Origin: DASULK01 sp036278255
Lineage (GTDB): Bacteria; Actinomycetota; Actinomycetes; Mycobacteriales; Micromonosporaceae
Direction: 5' to 3'
Assembly: GCA_036278255.1 (NCBI GenBank)
Contig: DASULK010000231.1
Span: forward strand, 7,504-71,503
Length of the DNA: 64,000 bases
Each line of letters opens with the position of its first letter. The stretch's first letter is position 1. Positions 44,340 to 53,663 of this stretch are shown one piece after another. The notes beneath the pieces were generated by a model. The model was not told where the DNA came from. It saw nothing but the letters and a program-made list of their open reading frames with translations, and did no database searches. Both the position numbers and the translations under genes were made by a program.

Positions 44340-44355
44340 CGCCGTTGAGAGTGGG
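44316..44355. promoter_or_regulatory. perfect 15-bp hairpin upstream of the IS630 transposase start
   Basis: CCCACTCTCAACGGC (44316-44330) and GCCGTTGAGAGTGGG (44341-44355) with a 10-base loop, all inside the element and just before the likely transposase start at 44294. It could block read-through transcription or sequester the start. Confidence 0.55.
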
Positions 44356-44398
44356 CCTCCACCACCGAATACACGCAGACGTGGCCCGGCGTGTCACC

Positions 44399-44427
44399 GA
44401 CCCGGTGAACGTTTGTGGTCAACGCAC
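44399..44427 (-). repeat. IS630 terminal inverted repeat, right
   Basis: 29 bp, the inverted partner of 43456-43484, ending in GTCAACGCAC. The TA at 44428-44429 is the second copy of the target duplication. Confidence 0.9.
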
Positions 44428-45650
44428 TAGCCGGGCCAAGGCTCACCTGCCGTCGGCAGGATGACCGTCACCTCCAGGCCCCCGCCCGCTTGCGCCACCG
44501 CGCTCACCTGACCGCCGTGCGCGTCGCAGACCGCCCGCACGATCGACAGCCCCAGCCCGGACCCGCGTGCGCCGGTGCGCTCGCGGCCACCACGCCGGAA
44601 CGGCTCGAAGAGCCCCGGCACATCGGCCTGCTCCACCTCGAAGCCGGTGTTACCCACCACCAGCCAGGCGTGCGTCGCATCCGCCTCGGTACGCACCCAC
44701 AGCCGGCCGTGCAGATGGTTGTAGCGCACCGCGTTCTCGACCAGGTTACCGGCGAGCCGGTCGAGCAGGCTCGGATCCCCGACCACCGGTGCCGGCCGCA
44801 GGGAGACGCTGACGGAGAGCTTGAGTCGCTCCGCCTCCCCCCTGGTCGCCGCCAGCGCTGCCCGTACCCCGCCGGCCAGATCGGCCGGCACCTTGCGTCC
44901 CAGCCGCCGACCCGCCTGGGCTTCGCTGCGGGCGAGCACCAGCAGCGCGTCAACCAGGCCGTTGGCCCGTTCGGAGGCGTCCCGCACCACCGTCGCCATC
45001 CGCCGGTATTCGGCCACGTCCGCCTCGTCGTCGGCCAACGTCACGTCGATCTCGGTCTGCATGACGGCCAGTGGCGTACGCAGTTCGTGCGAGGCGTTGG
45101 CGACGAAGCGTTTCTGCGCCTCGAAAGCCTCACCGAGCCGGTCGAGCATCGCATCGAAGGTGTCGGCCAACTCGGCCACCTCGTCATCTGCGCCGGAGTA
45201 GCGGATGCGCTCATCGAGAGTCTCCTCGCCGAGCCGTTGCGCCGTCGCGGTGACCCGCTGCAGCGGGCGCAGCGCCCGTCCGGCCACCACGTACGCCCCA
45301 GCCACCCCGACCACCCCGATCACCGCCAGCGCGACCAGTCCCTTGACGAGCAGTTCCCGGGAAGCGGCTGCCACCACCTGCTCCTGCCACTGCCGCGCGT
45401 CCACCATCCGGTCGTCGGCGAGCCTGACCGTGGTGCCCGGCTGCAGCTGATCGGTCGGACGTAGCGCGTCGTCGACCAACAGCCAGGCAAGCAGCACCAG
45501 GATCGCTCCGGCACCGACCAGCAGGATGCCGTTGAGCAGGGTGAGCCGCAGTCGCAGCGTGGGGCGTAGCCGATGTCGCCGTCGGGTGGGGTGGACCGTC
45601 ACCTCGCCACATCTCAGTTTCCGGGGCCGGTTGGGCACCACTGTCGTCAT
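44427..45650 (-). CDS. two-component sensor histidine kinase
   Basis: 407 residues. Two membrane helices (about 36-60 and 122-146) flank an extracellular loop of ~60 residues. A HAMP domain follows, then the dimerisation helix with the phosphorylated His (NASHELRTPLAVMQ) and a HATPase domain with GNLVENAVRYN (N box) and GSGLGLSIV (G box). The ATG overlaps the response-regulator stop by 4 bp. The signal is unknown. Its TAG stop uses the last base of the IS630 element and the duplicated TA, unchanged from the uninterrupted site. Confidence 0.93.
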   Translation of the reverse strand: MTTVVPNRPRKLRCGEVTVHPTRRRHRLRPTLRLRLTLLNGILLVGAGAILVLLAWLLVDDALRPTDQLQPGTTVRLADDRMVDARQWQEQVVAAASRELLVKGLVALAVIGVVGVAGAYVVAGRALRPLQRVTATAQRLGEETLDERIRYSGADDEVAELADTFDAMLDRLGEAFEAQKRFVANASHELRTPLAVMQTEIDVTLADDEADVAEYRRMATVVRDASERANGLVDALLVLARSEAQAGRRLGRKVPADLAGGVRAALAATRGEAERLKLSVSVSLRPAPVVGDPSLLDRLAGNLVENAVRYNHLHGRLWVRTEADATHAWLVVGNTGFEVEQADVPGLFEPFRRGGRERTGARGSGLGLSIVRAVCDAHGGQVSAVAQAGGGLEVTVILPTAGEPWPG

Positions 45651-46333
45651 CTCTCGACCTGCCTTGGCCGTTCCGGCTCCGCCACCCGGTAGCCGGCACC
45701 GACGACCGTCTCGATCAACGGGGGATCACCGAGCTTGCGGCGCAGCGTCATCACGGTGACCCGGACGATGGTGGTGAAGGGGTCGGTGTTGGCGTCCCAG
45801 ACCCGTTCGAGCAGTTCCTCACTGGAGACCACCGCCCCACGGGCCTTCAGCAGTTCCTCCAGTACCCCCAGCTCTTTGCGCGTCAGGTCCAGCGGGTTCC
45901 CGGCCCGGGTGGCGGCCCGTCGCGCAGTGTCCACGACCAGGTCCCCCGCGACCAGCACCGGTGGCGCAGCCGGGGTGGCCCGCCGGCCGAGGGCACGCAC
46001 CCGGGCGACGAGTTCGTCGAACGCGAACGGCTTGGGCAGGTAGTCGTCGGCACCCAGTTGCAGGCCCTCAACGCGGTCCGCCACCGTGCCGCTTGCGGTG
46101 AGCATCAACACCCGGGTCAGCACCGCGGAGCGGGCCAACTCGGCACAGATCTGATCCCCGTGCATACCGGGCAGGTCGCGGTCCAGCACCACCACGTCAT
46201 ACCGGGTCACGAACGCCATCTCGTGGCCGACAGCACCGTCGTACGCGACGTCCACCGCCATGCCCTGGCGGCGCAGTCCGCGCGCGATCGCGTCGGCGAG
46301 ATTGCGTTCGTCCTCCACCACCAGCACCCGCAC
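45647..46333 (-). CDS. OmpR-family response regulator
   Basis: 228 residues. The receiver domain has the acidic pair VVEDE, the phosphorylated Asp51 (VVLDRDLPG), the Thr/Ser switch in MLTASG and the Lys in LPKPF. A winged-helix DNA-binding domain follows (RKELGVLEELL, then TVMTLRRKLGDPPLIETVVGAGYRV). It is co-transcribed with the kinase. GTG at 46331-46333 follows GAGGAGG. Targets are unknown; the divergent membrane-protein gene upstream is a candidate by position. Confidence 0.94.
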   Translation of the reverse strand: MRVLVVEDERNLADAIARGLRRQGMAVDVAYDGAVGHEMAFVTRYDVVVLDRDLPGMHGDQICAELARSAVLTRVLMLTASGTVADRVEGLQLGADDYLPKPFAFDELVARVRALGRRATPAAPPVLVAGDLVVDTARRAATRAGNPLDLTRKELGVLEELLKARGAVVSSEELLERVWDANTDPFTTIVRVTVMTLRRKLGDPPLIETVVGAGYRVAEPERPRQVER

Positions 46334-46525
46334 CGCGCCCTCCTCCGCCCTCCGGACCCGGGTTCCGAGACCGGCGGCTACCTGCACCACCCGGCACACT
46401 AACCGTCCGGATCAACCGCAGGAGTGGGGCCGCGAGCAAGGGCCACAGCTCGAGCCAGGTGGACCCGGTCATGGCAATTGGCGTACCGGTGTGCCCACCC
46501 CATCTCGGCGGTACCATCCCAAAAC

Positions 46526-48343
46526 ATGGCAATTGCGGCTGTAAGACGCAGACCGGGCGAGGAATCTGGCCCGGTGGAACCGCCGAACCCACCACGGTGG
46601 CGATCATGGCTGCGTCGGCTCCGCCCCGACCTGCTCGTCGTCGGGATCTACCTGATCCTGGGTATCCTCGTCTGCGCCCGGTACTGGATCGACATCCGGC
46701 ACCGGGTGTCATCACATCTCCCCACCGACCACATCTGGTTCGAATGGCTGATGTCGCACGGCGCCTACTCGGTACGGCACCTGCAGAACCCGCTCTTCTC
46801 GGCGCAGCAGAACGCGCCCGACGGGGTCAACATGATGGCCAACACCTCCGTGCTGGGCATCTCCCTGCCCATGGCGCCCCTCACCCTGCTGTTCGGGCCA
46901 CAGGTCAGCTACGCGCTCTACCTGGGCGGGGCCCTGACCGCTACCGCGGCCACCTCCTACTGGGCGCTGCACCGTCATCTGGTCGCCTCCCGCACCGCCG
47001 CCGCAGTCGCCGGAGGCTTCATCGGCTTCGCTCCGGGCATCATCCACCACGCCAACGGCCAACCCAACTTCGTCTCCCACTTCCTGCTGCCGCTGATCGT
47101 GGTCCGCGTACTACGTCTGGGCAGCAGCACCCGGCGGTGGGCACACGACGGGCTGATCCTGGGCCTGCTGGTGTCGTACCAGATCTTCATCAACGAAGAG
47201 ATGCTCCTACTCACGGCGCTGGCCTGCCTGGTCATCGTCTGCACCTACGCCGCCGCGCGATGGCCGGCGGCACGCGCCCGACTGCGCCCGTTCCTGCTCT
47301 CCCTCGGCGTCGGTGGCGGCCTCGCCCTGCTCCTGGCCGGCTACCCCATCTGGTACCAGTTCAACGGCCCCGGCTCCTACCGGGGACTTCAGCAGGGGGT
47401 ATTCCACAGCTGGGGCGAGGACCTGATGGCCTTCGTGAGCCACTCACGGGACACCATCGCCGGGTCACCCGGCATCGAGAAGACCATCGGACTGACCGAA
47501 CAGAACACCTGGTTCGGCTGGCCGTTGGTGGGGCTCGCCCTCATGATCGTCGTTCTGCTCTGGCGAAGCTCGCCGGTCGTCCGTACCGCCGCCATCGTCG
47601 GTGCCGTCTTCGCCGTCGCCTCGCTCGGCCCGCAACTGCGGATCAACGGCGAACTGACCGGGGTACCGGGACCGTGGGCGATGCTCCCCGCGAATCTGCC
47701 GCTGATCGAGATGATGATGCCGACCCGGATGAGCCTGGTCCTCGTCGGGGTGATCGGAGTTCTGCTCGCCGTCGCCTGGGACCGGATCGCTGCGGCGCCC
47801 ACGCAGACCACCCCGGACCGGCGGGTGAAGCTGCTGGCGTTCGGTGCCATCACGCTCGCGCTGCTGCCGCTCTTTCCCCGACCGCTACCGGCCCAGCACG
47901 TGGACCCGCCACCGCGATTCATCACCAGCGACGCCTGGCGGTCGTACGTCCCGGCGGGGCGAACCCTCGTCCCCGTGCCGATCCCCAGCAACGTGCACGG
48001 GCTGTCGACCCTGCGTTGGAGCGCGTTGACCGGGCATGAATTCCCGGTTCCCGGCGGCTACTTCATCGGCCCCGACGAGGACGGCAACGGTATCTTCGGC
48101 GTGCCGTCCCGCCCCACCACCCGCCTGATCTACGAGGTGATGGAGAGCCGGCGGGTGCCGCCGATCGACGCGCAGCAACGCCGGCAGGCCGTATCCGACC
48201 TACGGTACTGGCGGGCATCGGTGGTGGTACTCGGCGAGCATCCCCACGACGCGGAGCTGCTCGGCCTCATGACCGCGCTGCTGGGTCCCGCACAGCGCAT
48301 CGATGACGTGTGGCTGTGGGATGTCCGGCCACTGGTGACCTGA
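46526..48343 (+). CDS. polytopic membrane protein, GT-C glycosyltransferase-like
   Basis: 605 residues, about 11-13 predicted membrane helices and a C-terminal extracytoplasmic domain of ~130 residues. The first large loop holds TDHIWFEWL and the APDGVNMMANTSVLG stretch, then HANGQPNFVSHF. The layout resembles GT-C enzymes that use polyprenyl-linked sugars, but I see no decisive motif. It is clearly paralogous to the convergent gene next to it (17 bp between stops). ATG at 46526 is chosen; upstream in-frame codons are low-complexity. Confidence 0.72.
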   Translation: MAIAAVRRRPGEESGPVEPPNPPRWRSWLRRLRPDLLVVGIYLILGILVCARYWIDIRHRVSSHLPTDHIWFEWLMSHGAYSVRHLQNPLFSAQQNAPDGVNMMANTSVLGISLPMAPLTLLFGPQVSYALYLGGALTATAATSYWALHRHLVASRTAAAVAGGFIGFAPGIIHHANGQPNFVSHFLLPLIVVRVLRLGSSTRRWAHDGLILGLLVSYQIFINEEMLLLTALACLVIVCTYAAARWPAARARLRPFLLSLGVGGGLALLLAGYPIWYQFNGPGSYRGLQQGVFHSWGEDLMAFVSHSRDTIAGSPGIEKTIGLTEQNTWFGWPLVGLALMIVVLLWRSSPVVRTAAIVGAVFAVASLGPQLRINGELTGVPGPWAMLPANLPLIEMMMPTRMSLVLVGVIGVLLAVAWDRIAAAPTQTTPDRRVKLLAFGAITLALLPLFPRPLPAQHVDPPPRFITSDAWRSYVPAGRTLVPVPIPSNVHGLSTLRWSALTGHEFPVPGGYFIGPDEDGNGIFGVPSRPTTRLIYEVMESRRVPPIDAQQRRQAVSDLRYWRASVVVLGEHPHDAELLGLMTALLGPAQRIDDVWLWDVRPLVT

Positions 48344-48360
48344 CCGGCCCGGCCCAATTC

Positions 48361-50157
48361 TCAGGACGAGGGCCCGGTGAGGTCCCTGACATCCCACAGC
48401 CATACATCCGACACCCGTTCACCGGAGCCGACAAGGTCGTCAACGGTGTGCCGCAGGGCGTCCGCGTGGCGCTGCCGGACCGGTAGGACCAGGATGGCGG
48501 CCCGCCAGGAGCGCAACTCGTCGAGGACGCGGCGACGCTGCCGTTCATTGAGTTCGACGGTGCCACCGGTACGGGCCACCTGCCCCAGGATCCCGGCGAT
48601 CGCGGTGGGGCGGCCACCGAACCGCCCGGGGTCACCCGTGGTCGCGTTGCGCGGCGCCAGGAAGTAGCCCCCCGGGAGCTTGAAGTCCAGGTTGGTCGCC
48701 GCGGCCCACCGCAGCCCATCCGGCATCTCCATGTCAGGGATGGGCACCGGCACCAGGGACTGATCCGCGTTGACGTACGGCCGCCACCGGCCAGAGGTGA
48801 TGAAGTGGGGTACGGGCGACCGGGCCGCCTCTTTGAGCGGTATGGGGGCCAGCGGCACCAGGGCGAGGGCCAACCCGACGGCCACCAGTGTGTTTCGGAT
48901 CCGGCGGGTGCCGAAATTCACCACCAGGGCACGGTCGGTGGCCAGTGCCAGCAGCAACCCCACCACCACGGTGGTGATCATGCCGAACCGGGTGGGGACC
49001 ACGGCGTCGAGCACCGGTAACCGTCGCAACCACTCCCACGGCCCGACAACGATCTCCCGGTGCCAGTAGGTGATGCGCTCGCCGAGGGAGAGCACGGCGA
49101 AGAGCAGGCCGGTAAAGGCCAACGCCCGGACCACCGGCTCACGCCGCAGCCAGAGGACTATCCCGGCGGTCAGCAACGCCAACCCCCAACCGAAGAAGGC
49201 GTTCTCCTCCGAATAGTTGGGCGCCAGGTCGGCGTTGACCCGCTCGTTGCCCCCCAGCGTCGCCGACCCGGCCTGGAAAAATGCCGCCACATCGTTCCCG
49301 TAGTCCTGCACGGCGTCGCTGAGCCCGTGATAGGCCTGCGGGCCGGCGAACTGCACGTAGAGCGGGAAGGCCAGCAACGCTCCGGCCACGACCGCGCAGA
49401 CAGCAACCCCACTGGCCAGTGGACGCCATGCCGCTCGCCACCTGCGGGGTGCCTGGACCAGCATGGCGAGGAGAAAGACCCCGCAGGCCATGGCCGTGAA
49501 GAGCAGGATCTCCTCATTGATGAACACCTGGTAGGTGACCAGCAGGGCGAGCACCGCACCGTCACGCACCACCCGGGTTGAGCGGGCCAACGCGACGACC
49601 CGCCAGACGATGAAGGGCAGCAGAAACTGCGAGACGATGTTGGGGTGCCAATTGGCATGAGAGAGCATCGCCGGCGAGAAGCCGCAGAACCCGCCGCCGA
49701 CCACGGCTGCGGCGGTCGACCGGACGAGATGTCGGGATAGGACGAAGTACCAGGCCGCAGCGGTACCGGCCAGCCCGAGCGTCACCAGGACGACGAACGA
49801 GACCGCCGGCCCGAAGAGGAGTGTCACCGGCACCATGGGAAGGCCGAGGCCGAGAATCGCCGTGTTGGCCATCAGATTAACCCCGTCAGGGTAGTTCAGC
49901 CGCTCGGTGTAGAACGGAAACTCCCCGTGCAGTAGTACCCGGACCGAGTGCGCCAGAAAAAACTGCACCTGCGCCGGATCACCGCTATAGAGCGCGGCGG
50001 CCCGGCCGGCCGGGTCCCGCCAGATCCGTGCCGTGACCCAGAGTGCGACCACCAGGAAGAGGAGGAAGACAGCCAGGTGGCGACGCCATGCCGATCGACC
50101 GGATTCGGCGGCGGCCGAGTCCGGGGCAGTCTCGGGAGTGGGCTGAGCAACGGTCAC
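48361..50157 (-). CDS. polytopic membrane protein, paralogue of the adjacent GT-C-like protein
   Basis: 598 residues with the same plan as the 46526-48343 product. Shared landmarks are NYPDGVNLMANTAILG, SHANWHPNIVSQFLLPFIVWR, TYQVFINEEILLF and the C-terminal soluble domain with FKLPGGYFLAP. The two genes converge with 17 bp between stops, so this is an inverted duplication of an old pair, with clear divergence. Function is unresolved; a cell-envelope sugar transfer role is inferred from fold only. Confidence 0.72.
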   Translation of the reverse strand: MTVAQPTPETAPDSAAAESGRSAWRRHLAVFLLFLVVALWVTARIWRDPAGRAAALYSGDPAQVQFFLAHSVRVLLHGEFPFYTERLNYPDGVNLMANTAILGLGLPMVPVTLLFGPAVSFVVLVTLGLAGTAAAWYFVLSRHLVRSTAAAVVGGGFCGFSPAMLSHANWHPNIVSQFLLPFIVWRVVALARSTRVVRDGAVLALLVTYQVFINEEILLFTAMACGVFLLAMLVQAPRRWRAAWRPLASGVAVCAVVAGALLAFPLYVQFAGPQAYHGLSDAVQDYGNDVAAFFQAGSATLGGNERVNADLAPNYSEENAFFGWGLALLTAGIVLWLRREPVVRALAFTGLLFAVLSLGERITYWHREIVVGPWEWLRRLPVLDAVVPTRFGMITTVVVGLLLALATDRALVVNFGTRRIRNTLVAVGLALALVPLAPIPLKEAARSPVPHFITSGRWRPYVNADQSLVPVPIPDMEMPDGLRWAAATNLDFKLPGGYFLAPRNATTGDPGRFGGRPTAIAGILGQVARTGGTVELNERQRRRVLDELRSWRAAILVLPVRQRHADALRHTVDDLVGSGERVSDVWLWDVRDLTGPSS

Positions 50158-50255
50158 AGTCCGTAAAGATTATCGAGAAAAGATCCACGTATCGTGTCGG
50201 CGCCCGAAATGCGTTCCTGGTGGTTTCACTGCGGGGGGACCGGGGAGACACGCAG

Positions 50256-51530
50256 ATGCGTTCGATCCATCGTCACCGTCCTGCAGCCGGTGCGGTGCTC
50301 GCGCTGGCACTGGCACTGGCACTGGGGACGGTCGGCTGCGACGCGATCGACCCGTCGCCGGCCACCTTGCGCGCCGGTTTCGATACCCACGACGGTGGGC
50401 TCGAGATCTGGCCGGCGCGCGGCCGCCTGATGGATGATCCGCAGTCGACGGCCCGGGTCACCGCGGCCGTCAGCGCCTGGCGCACACCCACCGGCGACCG
50501 GGCCCATCTCGCCTCCTCGGGGATCCTGTGGCTCGGTCAGACCGAGGGGGCATCGCTCGCCCTGGTCGCCGCCACCGTCCCGGGCGGCAACGCGTCCTGG
50601 CTGCTGCAACTCTCCGAGCAGGGCTCCAGGTTCGAGGTAGCCCGAGCGGCGGAACACCCCGATCCGGGCTACCTGGTCTACTCCGACGTACTGCCGGTGT
50701 ACCTCTCCTCCGGGCGGCGGTATCTCACCTCCGCCCGGGTGGAGCAGCTCCGCGGACCGAAGGGCGACGAACTCCCCCTCGACGACGGGCTCAGCGCGCG
50801 GGCCGATGTGGCGGACTGCCGAGCGGCCCCGGTAACCGCTACCCTGCGCCGGACCGAGTCGCTGCCGCGCGGGAAACGGACCGACCGGATGGTTGATCTC
50901 GGGACGGCGGTAGCGGATCTACGGTATGCCCTGATCCGGGACGAGTCAGGATCCGGCGCACGGGCATTGGACGGCCTCAACACCTGTCGGCTGGCGGAGC
51001 GGACGGGACCGTTCAGCAGCATTCCGCGACGCGATGCCAACGGCGACATGATCGACGGCATGCCGATGTCCTGGCCACTCGACCAGATCTCTGCACGCTC
51101 ACTGGGCGAGGTCACCGTCGGAGGGAACCCGCCGGCCCGTCTCGACCAACTCCAGTGGCGCACCGACGCGGGCAACATGAGTGCCGTCGTCTACCGGCCG
51201 CCCAGCGGTACGCCGGGATTCTCCCGGGCGGACCGGGCCAACGCACTGCAGCGGTACGTCGTGCCCGCCAAGCCTCAACCGCTCGTCGTGTTGGTCTGGC
51301 AGCCGGGGCCCGACACCTCGCTGTCGCTCCCCCCACGGGCCGCACCGCTGGTCGAGCAGCCGGGGGTGGTGGTGCTGCCGAAGGCCCCCGGCAAGCAGTC
51401 CTACAGCCTCTCCTCACCGCACAGGACGCATCACCGTACAGCAGCGGCCCGGGGCGTCACGGCGGACCGACCGGACCGGGCGGGACCCGGAGGCGGTGGT
51501 GCCGCCCTGCGCGATATTGCGCCGCGCTAG
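50256..51530 (+). CDS. hypothetical secreted lipoprotein
   Basis: 424 residues. The signal peptide contains an Ala-Leu dipeptide run and ends in GTVGC, a permissible lipobox. The mature protein has no domain that I recognise. It contains several Trp and Cys residues, a GGNPPARLDQLQWRTD stretch in the second half and a basic, Pro/Ala-rich C-terminal tail. It is divergent from the paralogous membrane protein gene, so it may serve the same envelope function. Its TAG stop overlaps the dxs stop on the other strand. Confidence 0.7.
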   Translation: MRSIHRHRPAAGAVLALALALALGTVGCDAIDPSPATLRAGFDTHDGGLEIWPARGRLMDDPQSTARVTAAVSAWRTPTGDRAHLASSGILWLGQTEGASLALVAATVPGGNASWLLQLSEQGSRFEVARAAEHPDPGYLVYSDVLPVYLSSGRRYLTSARVEQLRGPKGDELPLDDGLSARADVADCRAAPVTATLRRTESLPRGKRTDRMVDLGTAVADLRYALIRDESGSGARALDGLNTCRLAERTGPFSSIPRRDANGDMIDGMPMSWPLDQISARSLGEVTVGGNPPARLDQLQWRTDAGNMSAVVYRPPSGTPGFSRADRANALQRYVVPAKPQPLVVLVWQPGPDTSLSLPPRAAPLVEQPGVVVLPKAPGKQSYSLSSPHRTHHRTAAARGVTADRPDRAGPGGGGAALRDIAPR

Positions 51531-53479
51531 TGACTGGCCTTCTCCGCCTCGTCACCGTCGGCGGGCACCGCCACCGGATCCATCGACTCGTCGAGCAGGG
51601 AGACCCAGCCGGTGATGTCCCGCGCCACATCCTGGGCGGTCAGGCCGAGGTCAGCCAGGATCTCGGCCCGGGCGCCGTGCGGCTGCCAGGCCGCCGGTAT
51701 GCCGAAGTCCCGCAGCGGCACATGCACATCAGCGTCGCGCAGCGCCTGCGCCAGCGCGTCCCCCACCCCACCGGTGCGGACGCCATCCTCGATCGTCACC
51801 ACGAGCCGGTGCTCGGCAGCCATCGCCACCAACTCCGACGGCACCGGTCGCACCCACCGTGGGTCGACCACGGTGACGCCGTAACCGTGTTCGGCGACCC
51901 GGGCCGCGACCTCCATACCGAGGTGGCCGAAGGCGCCGACCGCCACCAGGAGAACATCGGTGCGGGACGACTCGGCCAGCACATCGACGGCGCCGACCCG
52001 GCGGAGCGCGGGCAGGTCAGCGGCGACCGAACCGGTCGGGAACCGCACGATCGTCGGCCCGTCGTCAACGGCGACCGCCTCCCGCAACTCCTCGCGGAGC
52101 GTCGCTGCGTCCCGCGGCGCGGCGATCCGCAGCCCGGGCACCACCCCGAAGACGGACATGTCCCAGATGCCGTAGTGACTCGGCCCGTCCGGGCCGGTGA
52201 TCCCGGCCCGGTCCAGCACGAAGGTCACCGGCAACTTGTGCATCGCCACGTCGAGCAGCACCTGGTCGAAGGCGCGGTTGAGGAAGGTCGCGTAGACCGC
52301 GACAACGGGGTGCAGGCCACCGAGCGCGAGCCCGGCCGCCGAGGTCGCGGCGTGCTGCTCGGCGATGCCCACGTCAAAGACACGTTCAGGATATTTGCGG
52401 GCCAACGCGGCGATGCCGGTCGGCTGGGCCATCGCGGCGGTGATACCGACCACGTCGGGCCGTTCGTCGGCGATCGCGACCAGCTCCTCGGCGAAGACGT
52501 TGGTCCAGCGCACCGAGGGGGCGGCCAGCAGCTTGCCGGTCTCGATATCGAACGCGCTACCCGGGCCGTGCAGGCAGTCGGCGTCGTCCTCCTCCGCCGG
52601 GCGGTACCCGTACCCCTTGCGGGTCACCGTATGCACGATCACCGGACCACCGAAGCCCTTGGCCCGGCGCAGCGCCGATTCGACCGCCGCGACGTCGTGG
52701 CCGTCGACCGGCCCGACGTATTTGATGCCGAGGTCCTCGAACATCGCCTGGGGGGCGACGGCGTCCTTGACACCCTTCTTGACCGCGTGCAGCACCTCGT
52801 ACATCGGCCTGCCGACCAGGGGAGTTGAGCCGAGGGCGTCCTTGACCAGATCAAGGACCTTCTCGTAGCCGGGATTCAGCCGCAACGTGGCCAGGTGATC
52901 GGCGAGACCGCCAATGGTCGGGTCGTACGAGCGACCGTTGTCGTTGACCACGATCACCAGCGGGTTCCCCGCGGTGGCGATGTTGTTGAGCGCCTCCCAG
53001 CACATCCCGCCGGTCAGCGCACCGTCACCGACGATGGCGACCACGCTGCGCGCCTCGCCACGCAGGGCGTACGCCTTGGCCAGCCCATCGGCGTAGGAGA
53101 GGGCGGTGGAGGCGTGCGAGTTTTCGATGATGTCATGGTCGCTCTCCGCCTGGCTCGGGTAGCCGGAGAGCCCGCCGCGCTGGCGGAGCTGGTCGAAGCC
53201 CTTCTGTCGCCCGGTCAGGATCTTGTGCACGTAAGCCTGGTGCCCGGTATCGAACAGCAGCCGGTCAGCGGGCGAGTCAAAGACCCGGTGCAGGGCGAGC
53301 GTGAGCTCCACCACTCCAAGGTTCGGCCCCAGATGGCCACCCGTGCGCGACACCTTCGCCACCAGGAAGTCGCGAATCTCCGCAGCGAGGCGTTCCAGCT
53401 GCTCGACCGACATCTGCTTGACGTCCTGGGGACCCCGAACCGTCGCCAACAGCCTGCCCGCACCCGCTTCTACGCTCAT
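51527..53479 (-). CDS. dxs: 1-deoxy-D-xylulose-5-phosphate synthase
   Basis: 650 residues. The N-terminal thiamine-diphosphate domain carries GHLGPNLGVVELTLALHR, the GDGALTGGMCWEALN magnesium/ThDP motif and VVNDNGRSY. Central and C-terminal domains include GPDGPSHYGIWDMS with a catalytic His. It makes DXP, entry to the MEP isoprenoid pathway. ATG at 53477-53479 is chosen; ATG at 53500 would add seven residues. Convergent with the lipoprotein gene, the two TAG stops overlapping. Confidence 0.95.
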   Translation of the reverse strand: MSVEAGAGRLLATVRGPQDVKQMSVEQLERLAAEIRDFLVAKVSRTGGHLGPNLGVVELTLALHRVFDSPADRLLFDTGHQAYVHKILTGRQKGFDQLRQRGGLSGYPSQAESDHDIIENSHASTALSYADGLAKAYALRGEARSVVAIVGDGALTGGMCWEALNNIATAGNPLVIVVNDNGRSYDPTIGGLADHLATLRLNPGYEKVLDLVKDALGSTPLVGRPMYEVLHAVKKGVKDAVAPQAMFEDLGIKYVGPVDGHDVAAVESALRRAKGFGGPVIVHTVTRKGYGYRPAEEDDADCLHGPGSAFDIETGKLLAAPSVRWTNVFAEELVAIADERPDVVGITAAMAQPTGIAALARKYPERVFDVGIAEQHAATSAAGLALGGLHPVVAVYATFLNRAFDQVLLDVAMHKLPVTFVLDRAGITGPDGPSHYGIWDMSVFGVVPGLRIAAPRDAATLREELREAVAVDDGPTIVRFPTGSVAADLPALRRVGAVDVLAESSRTDVLLVAVGAFGHLGMEVAARVAEHGYGVTVVDPRWVRPVPSELVAMAAEHRLVVTIEDGVRTGGVGDALAQALRDADVHVPLRDFGIPAAWQPHGARAEILADLGLTAQDVARDITGWVSLLDESMDPVAVPADGDEAEKASH

Positions 53480-53572
53480 GACCGGAGAGTCTAACGGCAT
53501 GGGACACCGCCGCATCCCGAGCGTAGATCGCCCATTCGGAACAATTCCAGCCCGGAATCGGGCCACAATGAC

Positions 53573-53607
53573 CGGGCCAGGATCCGAGAACCTCAGATCC
53601 TGGCCCG
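53573..53607 (-). terminator. terminator downstream of the small membrane protein gene, upstream of dxs
   Basis: A perfect 12-bp stem, CGGGCCAGGATC (53573-53584) and GATCCTGGCCCG (53596-53607), with an 11-base loop. It ends the 53664-53852 gene before dxs begins. Confidence 0.8.
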
Positions 53608-53663
53608 CTGGCGGTTGGCGCCTCACCTCACCGCCGGCCATCCCCCTCGCGCGTGCCGAGCCC

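Larger units (their letters stand above)
43456..44427. mobile_element. IS630-family element with internal deletion
   Basis: 972 bp, bounded by 29-bp imperfect inverted repeats (26 of 29 matching) and a TA duplication on both sides (43454-43455 and 44428-44429), as expected for IS630. The single transposase gene (minus strand) has lost its central catalytic part, so this is a non-autonomous derivative. It lies exactly between the overlapping stop codons of two convergent genes. Confidence 0.9.
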
